The notes beneath the pieces are model-generated. The model was not told the origin of the DNA and ran no database searches. It saw nothing but the letters and a program-made list of their open reading frames with translations. The position numbers and the translations under genes are program-made. A DNA stretch of 64,000 bases from Bacteroidales bacterium (GTDB taxonomy: Bacteria; Bacteroidota; Bacteroidia; Bacteroidales; VadinHA17), in the NCBI GenBank assembly GCA_025358455.1, contig JANYJP010000042.1, positions 1 to 64,000 of the forward strand. Direction: 5' to 3'. Below, piece by piece: positions 51,977 through 61,289 of this stretch. Positions within the stretch are counted from its first letter, which is position 1. Every line of letters begins with the position of its first letter.

Positions 51977-52400
51977 AGAGTTGCCTTTTATTAAAAACTG
52001 AATATTGATTTAAAAACAAAGTTATACCTGAAGGGCAAAGATATAAAGTCAGAAGCTAAAAAGCAACTATCCTTCCCCGTTTGCTAAACTCATCGGGAAT
52101 TAGCGTAATTAGCCTGGCTTTATTTTTAGTAACAATTTTTTCAGAAAAATTAAATAACAGATGGTTTTAACCGACAGATACTTGAAAAAATGTATGAAAG
52201 TTATAAAATTGACTAAAATAACTTGAGGCAAATAGAAAGAGATTAAATATCTTTAGGAAATAATTATTTTGATTGATTAATTATTGAATTATTAATAATT
52301 ACCTGGTCCATTTTAATATTTATGGTTATGACGGGTTTTGCAGGGGAGTATTCTTTTAATTCTGATCGGTAAGCATTATTATATTATATATTTCATTTCT
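51977..52400. other. Gene-free 424-bp region upstream of the act operon
   Basis: This AT-rich spacer lies between the divergent lipoprotein gene and actA. I find no ORF, tRNA or clear palindrome. It must contain the act promoter, but no convincing TAnnTTTG element with a good distance to 52401 was found. Confidence 0.5.
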
Positions 52401-53663
52401 ATGTGCAAGTACTCTCATGAAGGAAAAATTAAATGTTTACTTCCTCTTATTTTACTTTTTTTTATTGTTTTCCTGGCACTATCAAATTCACTTCAGGCAC
52501 AAAATACCACTAAAGCTCAGGTAACAGACACATCTAAAGTACAGCATAAAGACACTACTAAAGCTCAGTTAGCAGACACATCCAATGACACGCTCAAACA
52601 CCAGTTACCTGATTCTTTAATATATAAAAAGATAATCTTTACAACTGAAGAATTTATCCGGGGTGAAAGACTTTTCTATGGTTTGGTTTATCTTGGCGAT
52701 CAATTAGTTAATTGCGCCGCGTGTCATAATACTACCGTATCTGACACACTAAACTGGAATCCGGATGCATTGGAGATTTCTATTAAATATCTCAATAAAA
52801 GTGCTTACGATCTGAGCAAAGTGTTGCTCCGGCCGATTGGGAAAACGATGAAACTTGTGCATAAGGAATTCAAGCTTACTGCTGAAGACATTGTGCTGAT
52901 CAAGGCCTATATGAATAAATTTGAGACTATAGGTCTTAAACAAAGCAAGCCGGTAATTACAAATCTTCTATTGCTCATCATCGCATTTATCTTATTCCTT
53001 GTTGCAACAACCGATCTTATTATAAAAAAAATATTTAAAAACCGACGGATAACCTGGGCCGTTATCACAGTTACCGGGGTTTTTATCACCTGGATCCTCG
53101 CTGTTAATGCAATTGCATTTGGAAGATCTAAAGGTTATGCCCCGGCACAGCCGATAAAATTTTCACATGCAGTGCATGCCGGTCAAAACAAGACAGATTG
53201 TAATTATTGTCACTACACGGCAAAAATCAGTAAAACTGCAGGAATTCCTCCTGGCAGTATTTGTTTAAACTGTCATTTTCTGGTCAGGAACGGTACACGG
53301 TCAGGAACTGCTGAGATAGCCAAAGTTCTTGGTGCAATAGATCAGAACAAACCAGTTCAATGGGTAAGAATTTACAGACTACCCGATTTCGTATTTTTTA
53401 GCCATGAACAGCATGTAAGTGCCGGAGGAATTAATTGTGAAGCATGCCATGGAAATGTAAAAGAAATGAACAGGCTATACCAGGTGCCCGACCTGTCCAT
53501 GGGATGGTGCATCGATTGCCATAAAGCGAGAAAAGTGAATCTCTCTAATGAATACTATAAAACCTATTATCCGGATTTTGTCAGCTCCTTTAAAGCCGGG
53601 AAGATCGATAGTGTTATGATAGCAAGTATAGGTGGTAAAGATTGTGGGAAATGTCATTACTAA
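52401..53663 (+). CDS. actA: ACIII multihaem cytochrome c subunit ActA, with an extra haem motif
   Basis: A 420-residue subunit of alternative complex III, the menaquinol:cytochrome c oxidoreductase. A signal-like helix (CLLPLILLFFIVFLALSNSLQAQ) and a repeat-rich linker (TTKAQVTDTSK...TTKAQLADTSN) precede an N-terminal domain with CAACH (about residue 105). Two helices (about 185-205 and 218-240) follow. The C-terminal part carries five more CxxCH motifs (CNYCH, CLNCH, CEACH, CIDCH, CGKCH), the usual pentahaem ActA. The total of six is one more than the canonical five. The ATG at 52401 is preferred to the upstream TTG. Confidence 0.92.
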   Translation: MCKYSHEGKIKCLLPLILLFFIVFLALSNSLQAQNTTKAQVTDTSKVQHKDTTKAQLADTSNDTLKHQLPDSLIYKKIIFTTEEFIRGERLFYGLVYLGDQLVNCAACHNTTVSDTLNWNPDALEISIKYLNKSAYDLSKVLLRPIGKTMKLVHKEFKLTAEDIVLIKAYMNKFETIGLKQSKPVITNLLLLIIAFILFLVATTDLIIKKIFKNRRITWAVITVTGVFITWILAVNAIAFGRSKGYAPAQPIKFSHAVHAGQNKTDCNYCHYTAKISKTAGIPPGSICLNCHFLVRNGTRSGTAEIAKVLGAIDQNKPVQWVRIYRLPDFVFFSHEQHVSAGGINCEACHGNVKEMNRLYQVPDLSMGWCIDCHKARKVNLSNEYYKTYYPDFVSSFKAGKIDSVMIASIGGKDCGKCHY

Positions 53664-53687
53664 TATAATCAATAGAAGTCCCCGGGG

Positions 53688-56660
53688 ATGAAAAAATATT
53701 GGAAAGATATTGAGTCATTAAAAAGCAAGAAAGAAGTCAGGTCTACCGAAAAGAAGCCTGAAGAAAATGAGCTGTTCGCTCTTTTGAGTGATCCGGGAAA
53801 GATTCTTCCGGCTTCGAGAAGAGACTTCCTGAAGTTGTGCGGATTTAGTATTGGTGCAGCTGCTCTTGCAGCCTGCCAGTCAAAGGTCAGTAAAGCCGTT
53901 CCATATGTTATTGCTCCTGTTGAGCTAACGCCGGGGGTTGCTCTCTATTATGCCTCCAGCTATATTAACGGTAATGATTACTGCAGCATTCTTGTAAAAA
54001 CAAGAGATGGACGGCCAATAAAAATTGAAGGTAATCCTGATTCCGGCGTTACCCGGGGAGGAACAAGTGCAAGAGTTCAGGCTTCAGTGCTCGACCTGTA
54101 CGACGGCGGAAGGCTTCACGGACCTATGAAAGATGGTATTCCTTCGCAATGGGAATTAATTGATAATGAAATTATAGAGAAGCTTAATAAGATAACGGAA
54201 GAGAAAGGAACAATCGTCCTTCTTACACCTACTATTTACAGTCCATCAACGGAAGCAGTTATTTCGGGGTTTTTGAAAAAATTCAATGGCTCAGAATGGG
54301 TAGAGTATGATGCAATCTCATATTCTGCCATGCTCGAGGCAAATAAAATCAGCTTCGGGAAACAAGTGATTCCTGATTACAGGTTTGACAAAGCTGATCT
54401 TGTAGTAAGCGTTGGAGCTGACTTTCTTGGAACCTGGCTTTCTCCGATAGAATATACAAAACAATTTAGTTCCAGAAGAGATCCGGAGCATGATATGAAC
54501 TGGCTTATTCAACTGGAATCCAATTTAAGTCTTACCGGCAGTAATGCTGATAAGAGAATTCAGATTAAGCCTTCGCAGGAAACGGCAATTCTGCTGAATA
54601 TTTATAAAGATATTTTAAGATCTGTTGAAAATCGAAATGCCAATGCCCCTGAGTCACCTGTCGATGTAAATGAGATCTCCAAAAAACTTCTTGCGTCAAA
54701 AGGGAAATCACTTTTGATCTCCGGATCGAACTCTAAACAGATCCAGCTACTGGTTAACGAAATCAACAGGTTGCTGGGAAATATAGGAGAGACAATATTA
54801 TTCAACTCATATCTCAGAACACATAAAGCACTGGATACAAGTTTTAAAACATTGGTAAAAAAGATGCAGAAAGGCGCTGTAAATGCACTTTTGGTGTGGA
54901 ATGTAAATCCTGCTTATACATATTTTGACAGAGATGCTTTCACTGAAGGACTCAAAAAAGTCGAGCTTACTGTATCACTATCAGGGTCTCCAGATGAAAC
55001 AAATAGTTCGGTTAAGTACTTATGTCCCGACAGCCATTATCTTGAATGCTGGAATGATGCAGAACCCAAAAAGGGTCTTTTCAGCCTCATGCAGCCGGCC
55101 ATTAACCAAATCTATGATACACGACAGATGGCCGACAGTCTCTTGAAATGGACAGGTTCAACGACAACATTTCATGATTTTATGTATGGGTATTGGGTTG
55201 AAAACCTGATGAAGCTGGAACCGGCCTCTCACAATCCGATAACCTTTTTCGACAGTGTTTTGCAGAAAGGAATCTTTGAACCGGGAACTTCCAAAACGGA
55301 AATTATTGAAAAACACCTTACACCAGGAATATTACCCTTTAATTCAACTTCAATAAAAATCAGCAAGGGCCCCACAGAGAAAACACTTGAAATTGTGTTT
55401 TATGAAACTGTTGCTCTAGGAGAGGGCAGGCAGGCGAACAATCCCTGGCTCCAGGAATTACCTGATCCTGTCACCAGGATTTGCTGGGACAATTATGTAT
55501 CGATATCCCCGGCTATGGCTAAAGAATACGATTTGAAAGACTGTGACGTATTGAAGCTTGGCGAGACCGAAATTCCTGTTCATATTCAACCCGGGCAAGC
55601 ATATGGAACAATTGGGATCGCACTTGGTTATGGTCGCTTGAAATGCGGTAAGGTAGGAGACAGGGTAGGAGTCGACGTTTGGAGGATGTTATCAGCTGAG
55701 GAAGGGAATATCAAAAATACCGGTAAACTTGAAAAAATAGAAAAGACAGGTAAGGTTTACCCATTTGCCCAGACCCAGACCCATCACAGTATGGAAGGCA
55801 GAGCATTTGTCCGCGAAGCAGAATTAAAAGAGTTCAGGGCCAACCCGGCTGCCGGTAATGAGGAGCATGCATATAATCTTGAGCATAATAAAAGTCTGTA
55901 TAAAGAAAGAACCTATCCTCATCATCACTGGGGAATGGCTATTGATCTCTCCAAATGTACCGGTTGTGGCAACTGTGTGATAGCATGCCAGGCTGAGAAC
56001 AATGTGCCTGTTGTGGGTAAGGAAGAAGTTCACAGGGTTCATGAAATGCATTGGTTACGTATCGACAGATATTTTACCGGAGAAGAAGATAACCCTGAAG
56101 TTGTCTTCCAGCCTGTATTATGTCAGCATTGCCAGAATGCCCCATGTGAAAATGTGTGTCCTGTTGCAGCGACAAATCATAGTTCTGAAGGTTTAAATCA
56201 GATGATATACAACCGTTGCTTTGGAACCCGTTATTGTAATAATAACTGCCCTTATAAAGTCAGAAGGTTTAATTGGTTCAACTATAGCGCGGCTGGTACC
56301 CTTACAGGAAATCTCAGGGATAAAGAGGAGATGACAGGCGATTTAAGGAGAATGGTTCTCAACCCCGATGTAACAATCCGCGCACAGGGAGTAATAGAAA
56401 AATGTTCCTTCTGTGTTCAGCGTATACAGGCTGCCAAGCTAAAAGCCAAATACGAAAACCGGGCGCTTTATGATAATGAAATACAGACAGCCTGTTCCCA
56501 AAGCTGTCCTGCTAACGCAATTGTTTTCGGAGACATGAATGATAAAAATAGTGAGCTGAATAGATTGATTACCAGCGGACGACGCTATAATCTTCTGGAA
56601 GAGCTGTATACTATGCCTTCAGTTAATTACCTGACTAAAATAAAGAATAAAATTGTATAA
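53688..56660 (+). CDS. actB: ACIII subunit ActB, molybdopterin-like plus Fe-S fusion
   Basis: A 990-residue iron-sulfur subunit. Near residue 43 is a Tat-type signal (RRDFLKLCGFSIGAAALAAC) ending in a lipobox-like AAC. Residues ~70-690 are the B1 domain, homologous to molybdopterin oxidoreductases but known to lack the cofactor in ACIII. The C-terminal B2 domain (about 745-960) has ferredoxin-type Cys clusters: CTGCGNCVIACQ, CQHCQNAPCENVCP, CFGTRYCNNNCPY, CSFCVQRI and CSQSCP. These would hold three [4Fe-4S] and one [3Fe-4S] clusters as in known ACIII. It passes electrons between quinol and the haems. Confidence 0.95.
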   Translation: MKKYWKDIESLKSKKEVRSTEKKPEENELFALLSDPGKILPASRRDFLKLCGFSIGAAALAACQSKVSKAVPYVIAPVELTPGVALYYASSYINGNDYCSILVKTRDGRPIKIEGNPDSGVTRGGTSARVQASVLDLYDGGRLHGPMKDGIPSQWELIDNEIIEKLNKITEEKGTIVLLTPTIYSPSTEAVISGFLKKFNGSEWVEYDAISYSAMLEANKISFGKQVIPDYRFDKADLVVSVGADFLGTWLSPIEYTKQFSSRRDPEHDMNWLIQLESNLSLTGSNADKRIQIKPSQETAILLNIYKDILRSVENRNANAPESPVDVNEISKKLLASKGKSLLISGSNSKQIQLLVNEINRLLGNIGETILFNSYLRTHKALDTSFKTLVKKMQKGAVNALLVWNVNPAYTYFDRDAFTEGLKKVELTVSLSGSPDETNSSVKYLCPDSHYLECWNDAEPKKGLFSLMQPAINQIYDTRQMADSLLKWTGSTTTFHDFMYGYWVENLMKLEPASHNPITFFDSVLQKGIFEPGTSKTEIIEKHLTPGILPFNSTSIKISKGPTEKTLEIVFYETVALGEGRQANNPWLQELPDPVTRICWDNYVSISPAMAKEYDLKDCDVLKLGETEIPVHIQPGQAYGTIGIALGYGRLKCGKVGDRVGVDVWRMLSAEEGNIKNTGKLEKIEKTGKVYPFAQTQTHHSMEGRAFVREAELKEFRANPAAGNEEHAYNLEHNKSLYKERTYPHHHWGMAIDLSKCTGCGNCVIACQAENNVPVVGKEEVHRVHEMHWLRIDRYFTGEEDNPEVVFQPVLCQHCQNAPCENVCPVAATNHSSEGLNQMIYNRCFGTRYCNNNCPYKVRRFNWFNYSAAGTLTGNLRDKEEMTGDLRRMVLNPDVTIRAQGVIEKCSFCVQRIQAAKLKAKYENRALYDNEIQTACSQSCPANAIVFGDMNDKNSELNRLITSGRRYNLLEELYTMPSVNYLTKIKNKIV

Positions 56661-56677
56661 TACCAATTCATATTAAT

Positions 56678-58054
56678 ATGCTTCAATCTCCAATACGTAC
56701 CCCTTTAATTGAAGGTAGCAAGACTTACAGGAGCATAACCAGCGACATCCTCAGCCCGATGATGAATAAAGCAGGTAAGTTCTGGTATCTGGGGATGACT
56801 ATATCAAGCCTGGCAATGCTGTTTGGAGTATTCATGATATTCTGGACCGTGTGGCAGGGGATTGGCACCTGGGGCGAAAACAGAACAGTTGGCTGGGCCT
56901 TTGAAATAACCACTTTTGTCTGGTGGATAGGTATAGGCCATGCCGGCACTTTTATTTCTGCAATACTACTTCTATTCCGGCAAAAATGGAGAAACAGTAT
57001 TAACCGATCAGCTGAGGCGATGACGATTTTCGCGGTTATTTGTGCAGCCCTTTTCCCACTAATTCACCTTGGACGCCCGCTCCTTACATTTTTCATATTC
57101 CCTTACCCGAACACAAGAGGACTCTGGGTAAACTTTAACTCTCCGTTAGTATGGGACGTTTTTGCAATTTCTACCTACTTTACCATATCGCTGGTATTCT
57201 GGTATGTGGGTTTAATTCCTGATATCGGGACCCTTCGTGACAAAATTAAAAAAGGACTGAAAAAGAACATCTATAATTTCCTGAGCTTTGGATGGAAAGG
57301 ATCTGCAAGAGACTGGCACAGACATGAGATCACTTCAATTATGCTGGCGGCAATAGCCACACCTCTGGTATTGTCTGTGCATAGTATAGTTAGTATGGAC
57401 TTTGCTTCCTCAATTGTACCGGGATGGCATACGACCATTTTTCCACCTTACTTTGTAGCCGGAGCAATTTTCTCGGGATTTGCTATGGTACAGACACTAT
57501 TGATAATCACCAGGAAAGCCATGGGACTTGAAGACTTTATTACGGCAAGTCATATAGAAAACATGAACAAAATACTTATTGCAACCGGTTCAATTGTAGG
57601 GTTGGCATATATTACAGAGATGTTTATGGCATGGTATTCCGGTGTTGAATATGAGCATTACGCATTTATGAACCGTGCCACAGGGCCCTACTGGTGGGCA
57701 TATATGATTATGATTGGTTGTAATGTAGTTTCTTCACAATTGCTCTGGATCAAAAAGCTTCGGAAAAGCCTTGCATTCACGTTTTTCCTGTCTATAGTAA
57801 TCAACATTGGAATGTGGTTCGAACGTTTCGTGATAATTGTAACTTCGCTTCACCGGGACTACCTGACTTCGAGCTGGACCATGTATAAACCTACAATCGT
57901 TGAGTTTGGTTTACTGATAGGTACATTAGGGATATTCTTCACTGCCTTCCTCCTTTTTATAAGGATATTTCCTGTGATTTCAATCTCTGAGGTTAAATCG
58001 ATCCTCAAGATCGGAGATAAACATCAACATAAATCAGATCCAGGCCATGAATAA
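56678..58054 (+). CDS. actC: ACIII quinol-binding membrane subunit ActC (NrfD family)
   Basis: A 458-residue NrfD/PsrC-like inner-membrane protein with about ten helices (for example GMTISSLAMLFGVFMIFWTVWQGIG, TTFVWWIGIGHAGTFISAILLL). The conserved WWIGIGHAGTF, HLGRPLL and YEHYAFMNRATGPYWWAY patterns are typical of ActC. It is thought to bind menaquinol and possibly to translocate protons. It starts 17 bp after actB and overlaps actD by 8 bp. Confidence 0.94.
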   Translation: MLQSPIRTPLIEGSKTYRSITSDILSPMMNKAGKFWYLGMTISSLAMLFGVFMIFWTVWQGIGTWGENRTVGWAFEITTFVWWIGIGHAGTFISAILLLFRQKWRNSINRSAEAMTIFAVICAALFPLIHLGRPLLTFFIFPYPNTRGLWVNFNSPLVWDVFAISTYFTISLVFWYVGLIPDIGTLRDKIKKGLKKNIYNFLSFGWKGSARDWHRHEITSIMLAAIATPLVLSVHSIVSMDFASSIVPGWHTTIFPPYFVAGAIFSGFAMVQTLLIITRKAMGLEDFITASHIENMNKILIATGSIVGLAYITEMFMAWYSGVEYEHYAFMNRATGPYWWAYMIMIGCNVVSSQLLWIKKLRKSLAFTFFLSIVINIGMWFERFVIIVTSLHRDYLTSSWTMYKPTIVEFGLLIGTLGIFFTAFLLFIRIFPVISISEVKSILKIGDKHQHKSDPGHE

Positions 58055-58556
58055 CAGGAGTTATATATCAATATCTTTTGATGATGAGGTTCCTTTGCTG
58101 GAGGCTGTTAAAAAACTGAGGGACAACAAGGAAAAAATCGCTGACGTTCTCTCTCCGTTTCCGGTGCATGGTCTCGATGAAGCTCTGTCAATTAAGCGGT
58201 CACGGATACCAATTGTAGGATTTATCTTTGGCGCCCTGGGGGCAATACTTGCATTTGGTTTTCAGGCCTGGGTGTTTACGGTAAGCTACCCTTTGATTAT
58301 AGGCGGAAAACCTTTCTTTTCTGTTCCGACTTTTGTACCGATAACTTTCGAAGTTACTGTTCTCTTTGCAGGATTGTCGATGGTAGCGGCTCTGCTGATA
58401 AGGTCTCATTTAAAACCAGAAATAAAGTTTACGCCTGTGGATGAGAGAATTACCGATGACAGATTTGTTATACTGGTGGATACTCCGGATGAAGAAATTA
58501 ATCTGAAGAGAATTACATCGATCTTAACAGGAATTAATACTGTGGAAATAAGATAA
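58047..58556 (+). CDS. actD: ACIII subunit ActD (DUF3341)
   Basis: A 169-residue DUF3341 membrane protein. The N-terminal cytoplasmic part (DEVPLLEAVKKLRDNKEKIADVLSPFPVHGLDEAL) is typical. Two helices follow (IVGFIFGALGAILAFGFQAWV and VTVLFAGLSMVAALLI) with a conserved GGKPFFSVPTFVPITFE loop between them. The C-terminus is cytoplasmic. It is a structural subunit next to ActC/ActF. Translational coupling to actC by overlap. Confidence 0.93.
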   Translation: MNNRSYISISFDDEVPLLEAVKKLRDNKEKIADVLSPFPVHGLDEALSIKRSRIPIVGFIFGALGAILAFGFQAWVFTVSYPLIIGGKPFFSVPTFVPITFEVTVLFAGLSMVAALLIRSHLKPEIKFTPVDERITDDRFVILVDTPDEEINLKRITSILTGINTVEIR

Positions 58557-58572
58557 TAAGAATACTGTGACC

Positions 58573-59736
58573 ATGGATGAACATTTCGATTTCAAAAAGA
58601 AGTACCGTAATATCCTCATAACTCTGATGACAGTAGGGATCCTGGTAACTTTGGCAGCTATTTTTATTACTAAACCAGGTGCATCAAGGATTTGGGCAAA
58701 TGTATTGCTCAATAATCAGTATTTTATGGGGCTTTCGCTTGGCGCAGCATTTTTTCTTGCAGTTCACAGAGTTTCACAGTCAGGATGGCATACTGTGCTT
58801 CAGAGAATTCCCGATGCTATGACAACTTTTCTTCCGGTAGCATTTGTTCTCATGCTCCTTATTTATTTCGGCATTCATAATCTTTATGCCTGGACGGATA
58901 GTAGTTTGTCTGATAAGGTGATAGAGGGCAAAAGGGCCTGGCTGAATATTCCGTTTTTCTTTGTCAGAATGGTAATATATTTCGCGGGATGGATATTTCT
59001 GACATATATGATGAGGAAAAATTCAGGAGCCCTGATGACCTCCGCGGATTTAAAATACCATAATCGCAAAATTTTATTTGCAGGCCTTTACCTGGTTTTT
59101 TATGGAATAACAGTTTCGGCAAGCAGCTGGGACTGGATTATGTCACTTGATGCGCACTGGTACAGTACCCTTTTTGGCTGGTATGTTTTAATTGGAATGT
59201 TTGTAACAGCATTGGCATTTATTACGGTAATAATATGGTTTTTTAAGCGTCAGGGGTACCTGAAATATATCAGGCCCGACCATGTTCATGATATGGCCAT
59301 ATTGATTTTCGCCTTCAGCATATTCTGGACATACCAGTGGTTTGCTCAATATGAACTTATCTGGTATGGTCATCTGCCGGAGGAAACATCTTATTATATT
59401 ACCCGTATCCATCATTTCAAGGTTATTTTCTTTATTAATGTCGGAATAAATTTTATCGTTCCATTCTTTGGCCTTATTACTTTTAATTCGAAAAGACAGA
59501 TTGGCTGGGTTGCGCTAATAGCTGCAGTGGTACTAATAGGGCACTGGATTGATTACTGGCTGATGATTATGCCTGCCGCGGCAGGTGAAAAAGCAGGCAT
59601 AGGATTTCTTGAGATCTTTATGACATTAATTTATGCATGTTTATTTATTTTTATAGTATTTAAATCACTCTCCAGAGGGCCGCTTGTTATAAAAAACGAT
59701 CCATATATTGAAGAAAGTATGAATTATGAATCCTGA
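58573..59736 (+). CDS. actF: ACIII membrane subunit ActF
   Basis: A 387-residue protein with about ten helices, related to ActC. Motifs are NNQYFMGLSLGAAFFLAVHRVSQSGWHTVLQRIPDAM near helix 2-3, WLNIPFFFVRMVIYFAGW, SSWDWIMSLDAHWYSTLFGWYVLIG and FSIFWTYQWFAQYELIWYGHLPEETSYY. These fit the second quinone-type membrane subunit of ACIII. The ATG at 58573 is preferred over the GTG two codons earlier. Its place between actD and the monohaem actE differs from the canonical D-E-F order. Confidence 0.92.
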   Translation: MDEHFDFKKKYRNILITLMTVGILVTLAAIFITKPGASRIWANVLLNNQYFMGLSLGAAFFLAVHRVSQSGWHTVLQRIPDAMTTFLPVAFVLMLLIYFGIHNLYAWTDSSLSDKVIEGKRAWLNIPFFFVRMVIYFAGWIFLTYMMRKNSGALMTSADLKYHNRKILFAGLYLVFYGITVSASSWDWIMSLDAHWYSTLFGWYVLIGMFVTALAFITVIIWFFKRQGYLKYIRPDHVHDMAILIFAFSIFWTYQWFAQYELIWYGHLPEETSYYITRIHHFKVIFFINVGINFIVPFFGLITFNSKRQIGWVALIAAVVLIGHWIDYWLMIMPAAAGEKAGIGFLEIFMTLIYACLFIFIVFKSLSRGPLVIKNDPYIEESMNYES

Positions 59737-59755
59737 AAGCTAATTATTTGTAAAG

Positions 59756-60367
59756 ATGCATACTGCAAGACGAATATCTGTCAAAATACTGATTCTTCTG
59801 TTTACCGGAGCGATCCTTTGGTCATGCGACAGGCAAAAGAGTACGCGTGGCTATGACTTTATTCCTGATATGGTCTATTCCCGGGCTTATGATACCTACT
59901 CAAAAAATCCCAATTTTAAAGACAGTATGACAATGAGGGTCCCGGTCAATGGCACTGTGCCAAGAGGATTCACTCCATTCAGATATACAATTGATTCAGC
60001 TTCAAGGAAAAAAGCAGGATTAGAACTCGTTAACCCGTTCTTGCCAACAGAAGAAGTACTTGAAAGGGGAAAATTAATTTTTACCACATTCTGTATTGGC
60101 TGCCATGGAGCATCGGGAAAAGGTGACGGACAACTTTACATCAGCGGATTGTATCCCTTAAAACCCAGAGAGATCTCAGGTGTGCCTACCTCAAAATTAA
60201 CGGACGGGGAGATATTTCATACAATAACATTGGGATTTGGCTCTATGATGGCCCATGGCGCCCAGGTCAGGACTGAGGACAGGTGGAAGCTCGTCTTGTA
60301 TGTCAGAGAGCTGCAAAAAGAAGCTCAGCTGGCAAGAGATACAATACCGGGAGGGAAGACAAAGTAG
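59756..60367 (+). CDS. actE: ACIII monohaem cytochrome c lipoprotein ActE
   Basis: A 203-residue cytochrome c with a lipoprotein signal (VKILILLFTGAILWSC, lipobox ILWSC). The haem site is CIGCHGA (about residue 117) with a distal Met probably in FGSMMAHGAQV (about 162). RGKLIFTTFCIGCHGASGKGDG is typical of class I cytochrome c domains. It would be the electron exit from ACIII towards the oxidase. It is the last gene of the act operon, and the cox operon converges on it 50 bp away. Confidence 0.92.
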   Translation: MHTARRISVKILILLFTGAILWSCDRQKSTRGYDFIPDMVYSRAYDTYSKNPNFKDSMTMRVPVNGTVPRGFTPFRYTIDSASRKKAGLELVNPFLPTEEVLERGKLIFTTFCIGCHGASGKGDGQLYISGLYPLKPREISGVPTSKLTDGEIFHTITLGFGSMMAHGAQVRTEDRWKLVLYVRELQKEAQLARDTIPGGKTK

Positions 60368-60416
60368 ATTGTCGAACATGACACTGACTTTCAATGCCTG
60401 AAATCAATTGTGACAT

Positions 60417-61289
60417 TCAAATTATCTTATCTGATATCAGAAGCAAGAGCACCAGCAGGAAGTATAAATCGAGCACAATGGAGTATTTTCCAAAGTTATT
60501 CCCGCTTGCCCTGATTTTTAGCAAATCAAGAAATTGCCAGATAACATAAATTGATATTGCCACGAGAATCACAATTATTATCGAGTTTTGAATGATCTCA
60601 AAGTAGCAAAGAAAGAGGGCTGCAGCTACTGAGGAAATCACCCAGACAAAGGTTAGCCTTTTAATCTGGGATCTGGTAAAAATGTTTGTCAGGCTTGGAA
60701 AACCTGCCTGTTTATAGTCTTCTCCATATTTCAGAATCAGGAGCCAGAAATGAGGGATCTGTCCTATAAAAATCAGAAATTCGATAAAAACGATAGGTTT
60801 ATCCCATATACCACCTCCGGCTGCCACCCATCCTATAAGAGGAGGTAATGCACCGGTAATGGCGCCAGGCACAACAGCAAAAGCAGTGATCCTTTTGGAA
60901 TAAGTGTATATAACATTATACCAGAATATCGTAAAAAGACCAATTATTACCGCTTTTATGTTCCCGGTATAATAAATAACTATAACTCCGGTAATAAGAT
61001 TAAAGAAGAAGAAGAGGAATGCACCCGTAAGAGTTATCCTTTTGGCAGGAAGAGGCCGGTTGCTTGTCCTGATCATCATGCCATCAGATTTTACCTCCTG
61101 GATCTGGTTGAGAACCGAAGCAGAGACAGCCATGAGAAGAATGCCGAAGCTTAAAAGGAAAATTTCTGAAGAAAACTGCGGATTGAATGCAAAATACCCC
61201 GTGAAACCTGTAAGGCTTACCGGAATCATAATTTTTAACTTTGAGAATTCCAGCCAGTCCTTAAGTTTAGTTGAAGTTTTATTTGTCAT
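60417..61289 (-). CDS. ctaB: Protohaem IX farnesyltransferase (haem O synthase)
   Basis: A 290-residue UbiA-type membrane prenyltransferase making haem O from haem B and farnesyl diphosphate for the oxidase. The first Asp-rich region is NQIQEVKSDGMMIRTSNRPLPAKRIT (N-x-x-x-D...R-T-x-x-R-P-L) and the second lies around YKQAGFPSL. Eight to nine helices are present. It is the last gene of the reverse cox operon and overlaps coxB by 11 bp. ctaA (haem A synthase) is not in the window. Confidence 0.93.
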   Translation of the reverse strand: MTNKTSTKLKDWLEFSKLKIMIPVSLTGFTGYFAFNPQFSSEIFLLSFGILLMAVSASVLNQIQEVKSDGMMIRTSNRPLPAKRITLTGAFLFFFFNLITGVIVIYYTGNIKAVIIGLFTIFWYNVIYTYSKRITAFAVVPGAITGALPPLIGWVAAGGGIWDKPIVFIEFLIFIGQIPHFWLLILKYGEDYKQAGFPSLTNIFTRSQIKRLTFVWVISSVAAALFLCYFEIIQNSIIIVILVAISIYVIWQFLDLLKIRASGNNFGKYSIVLDLYFLLVLLLLISDKII

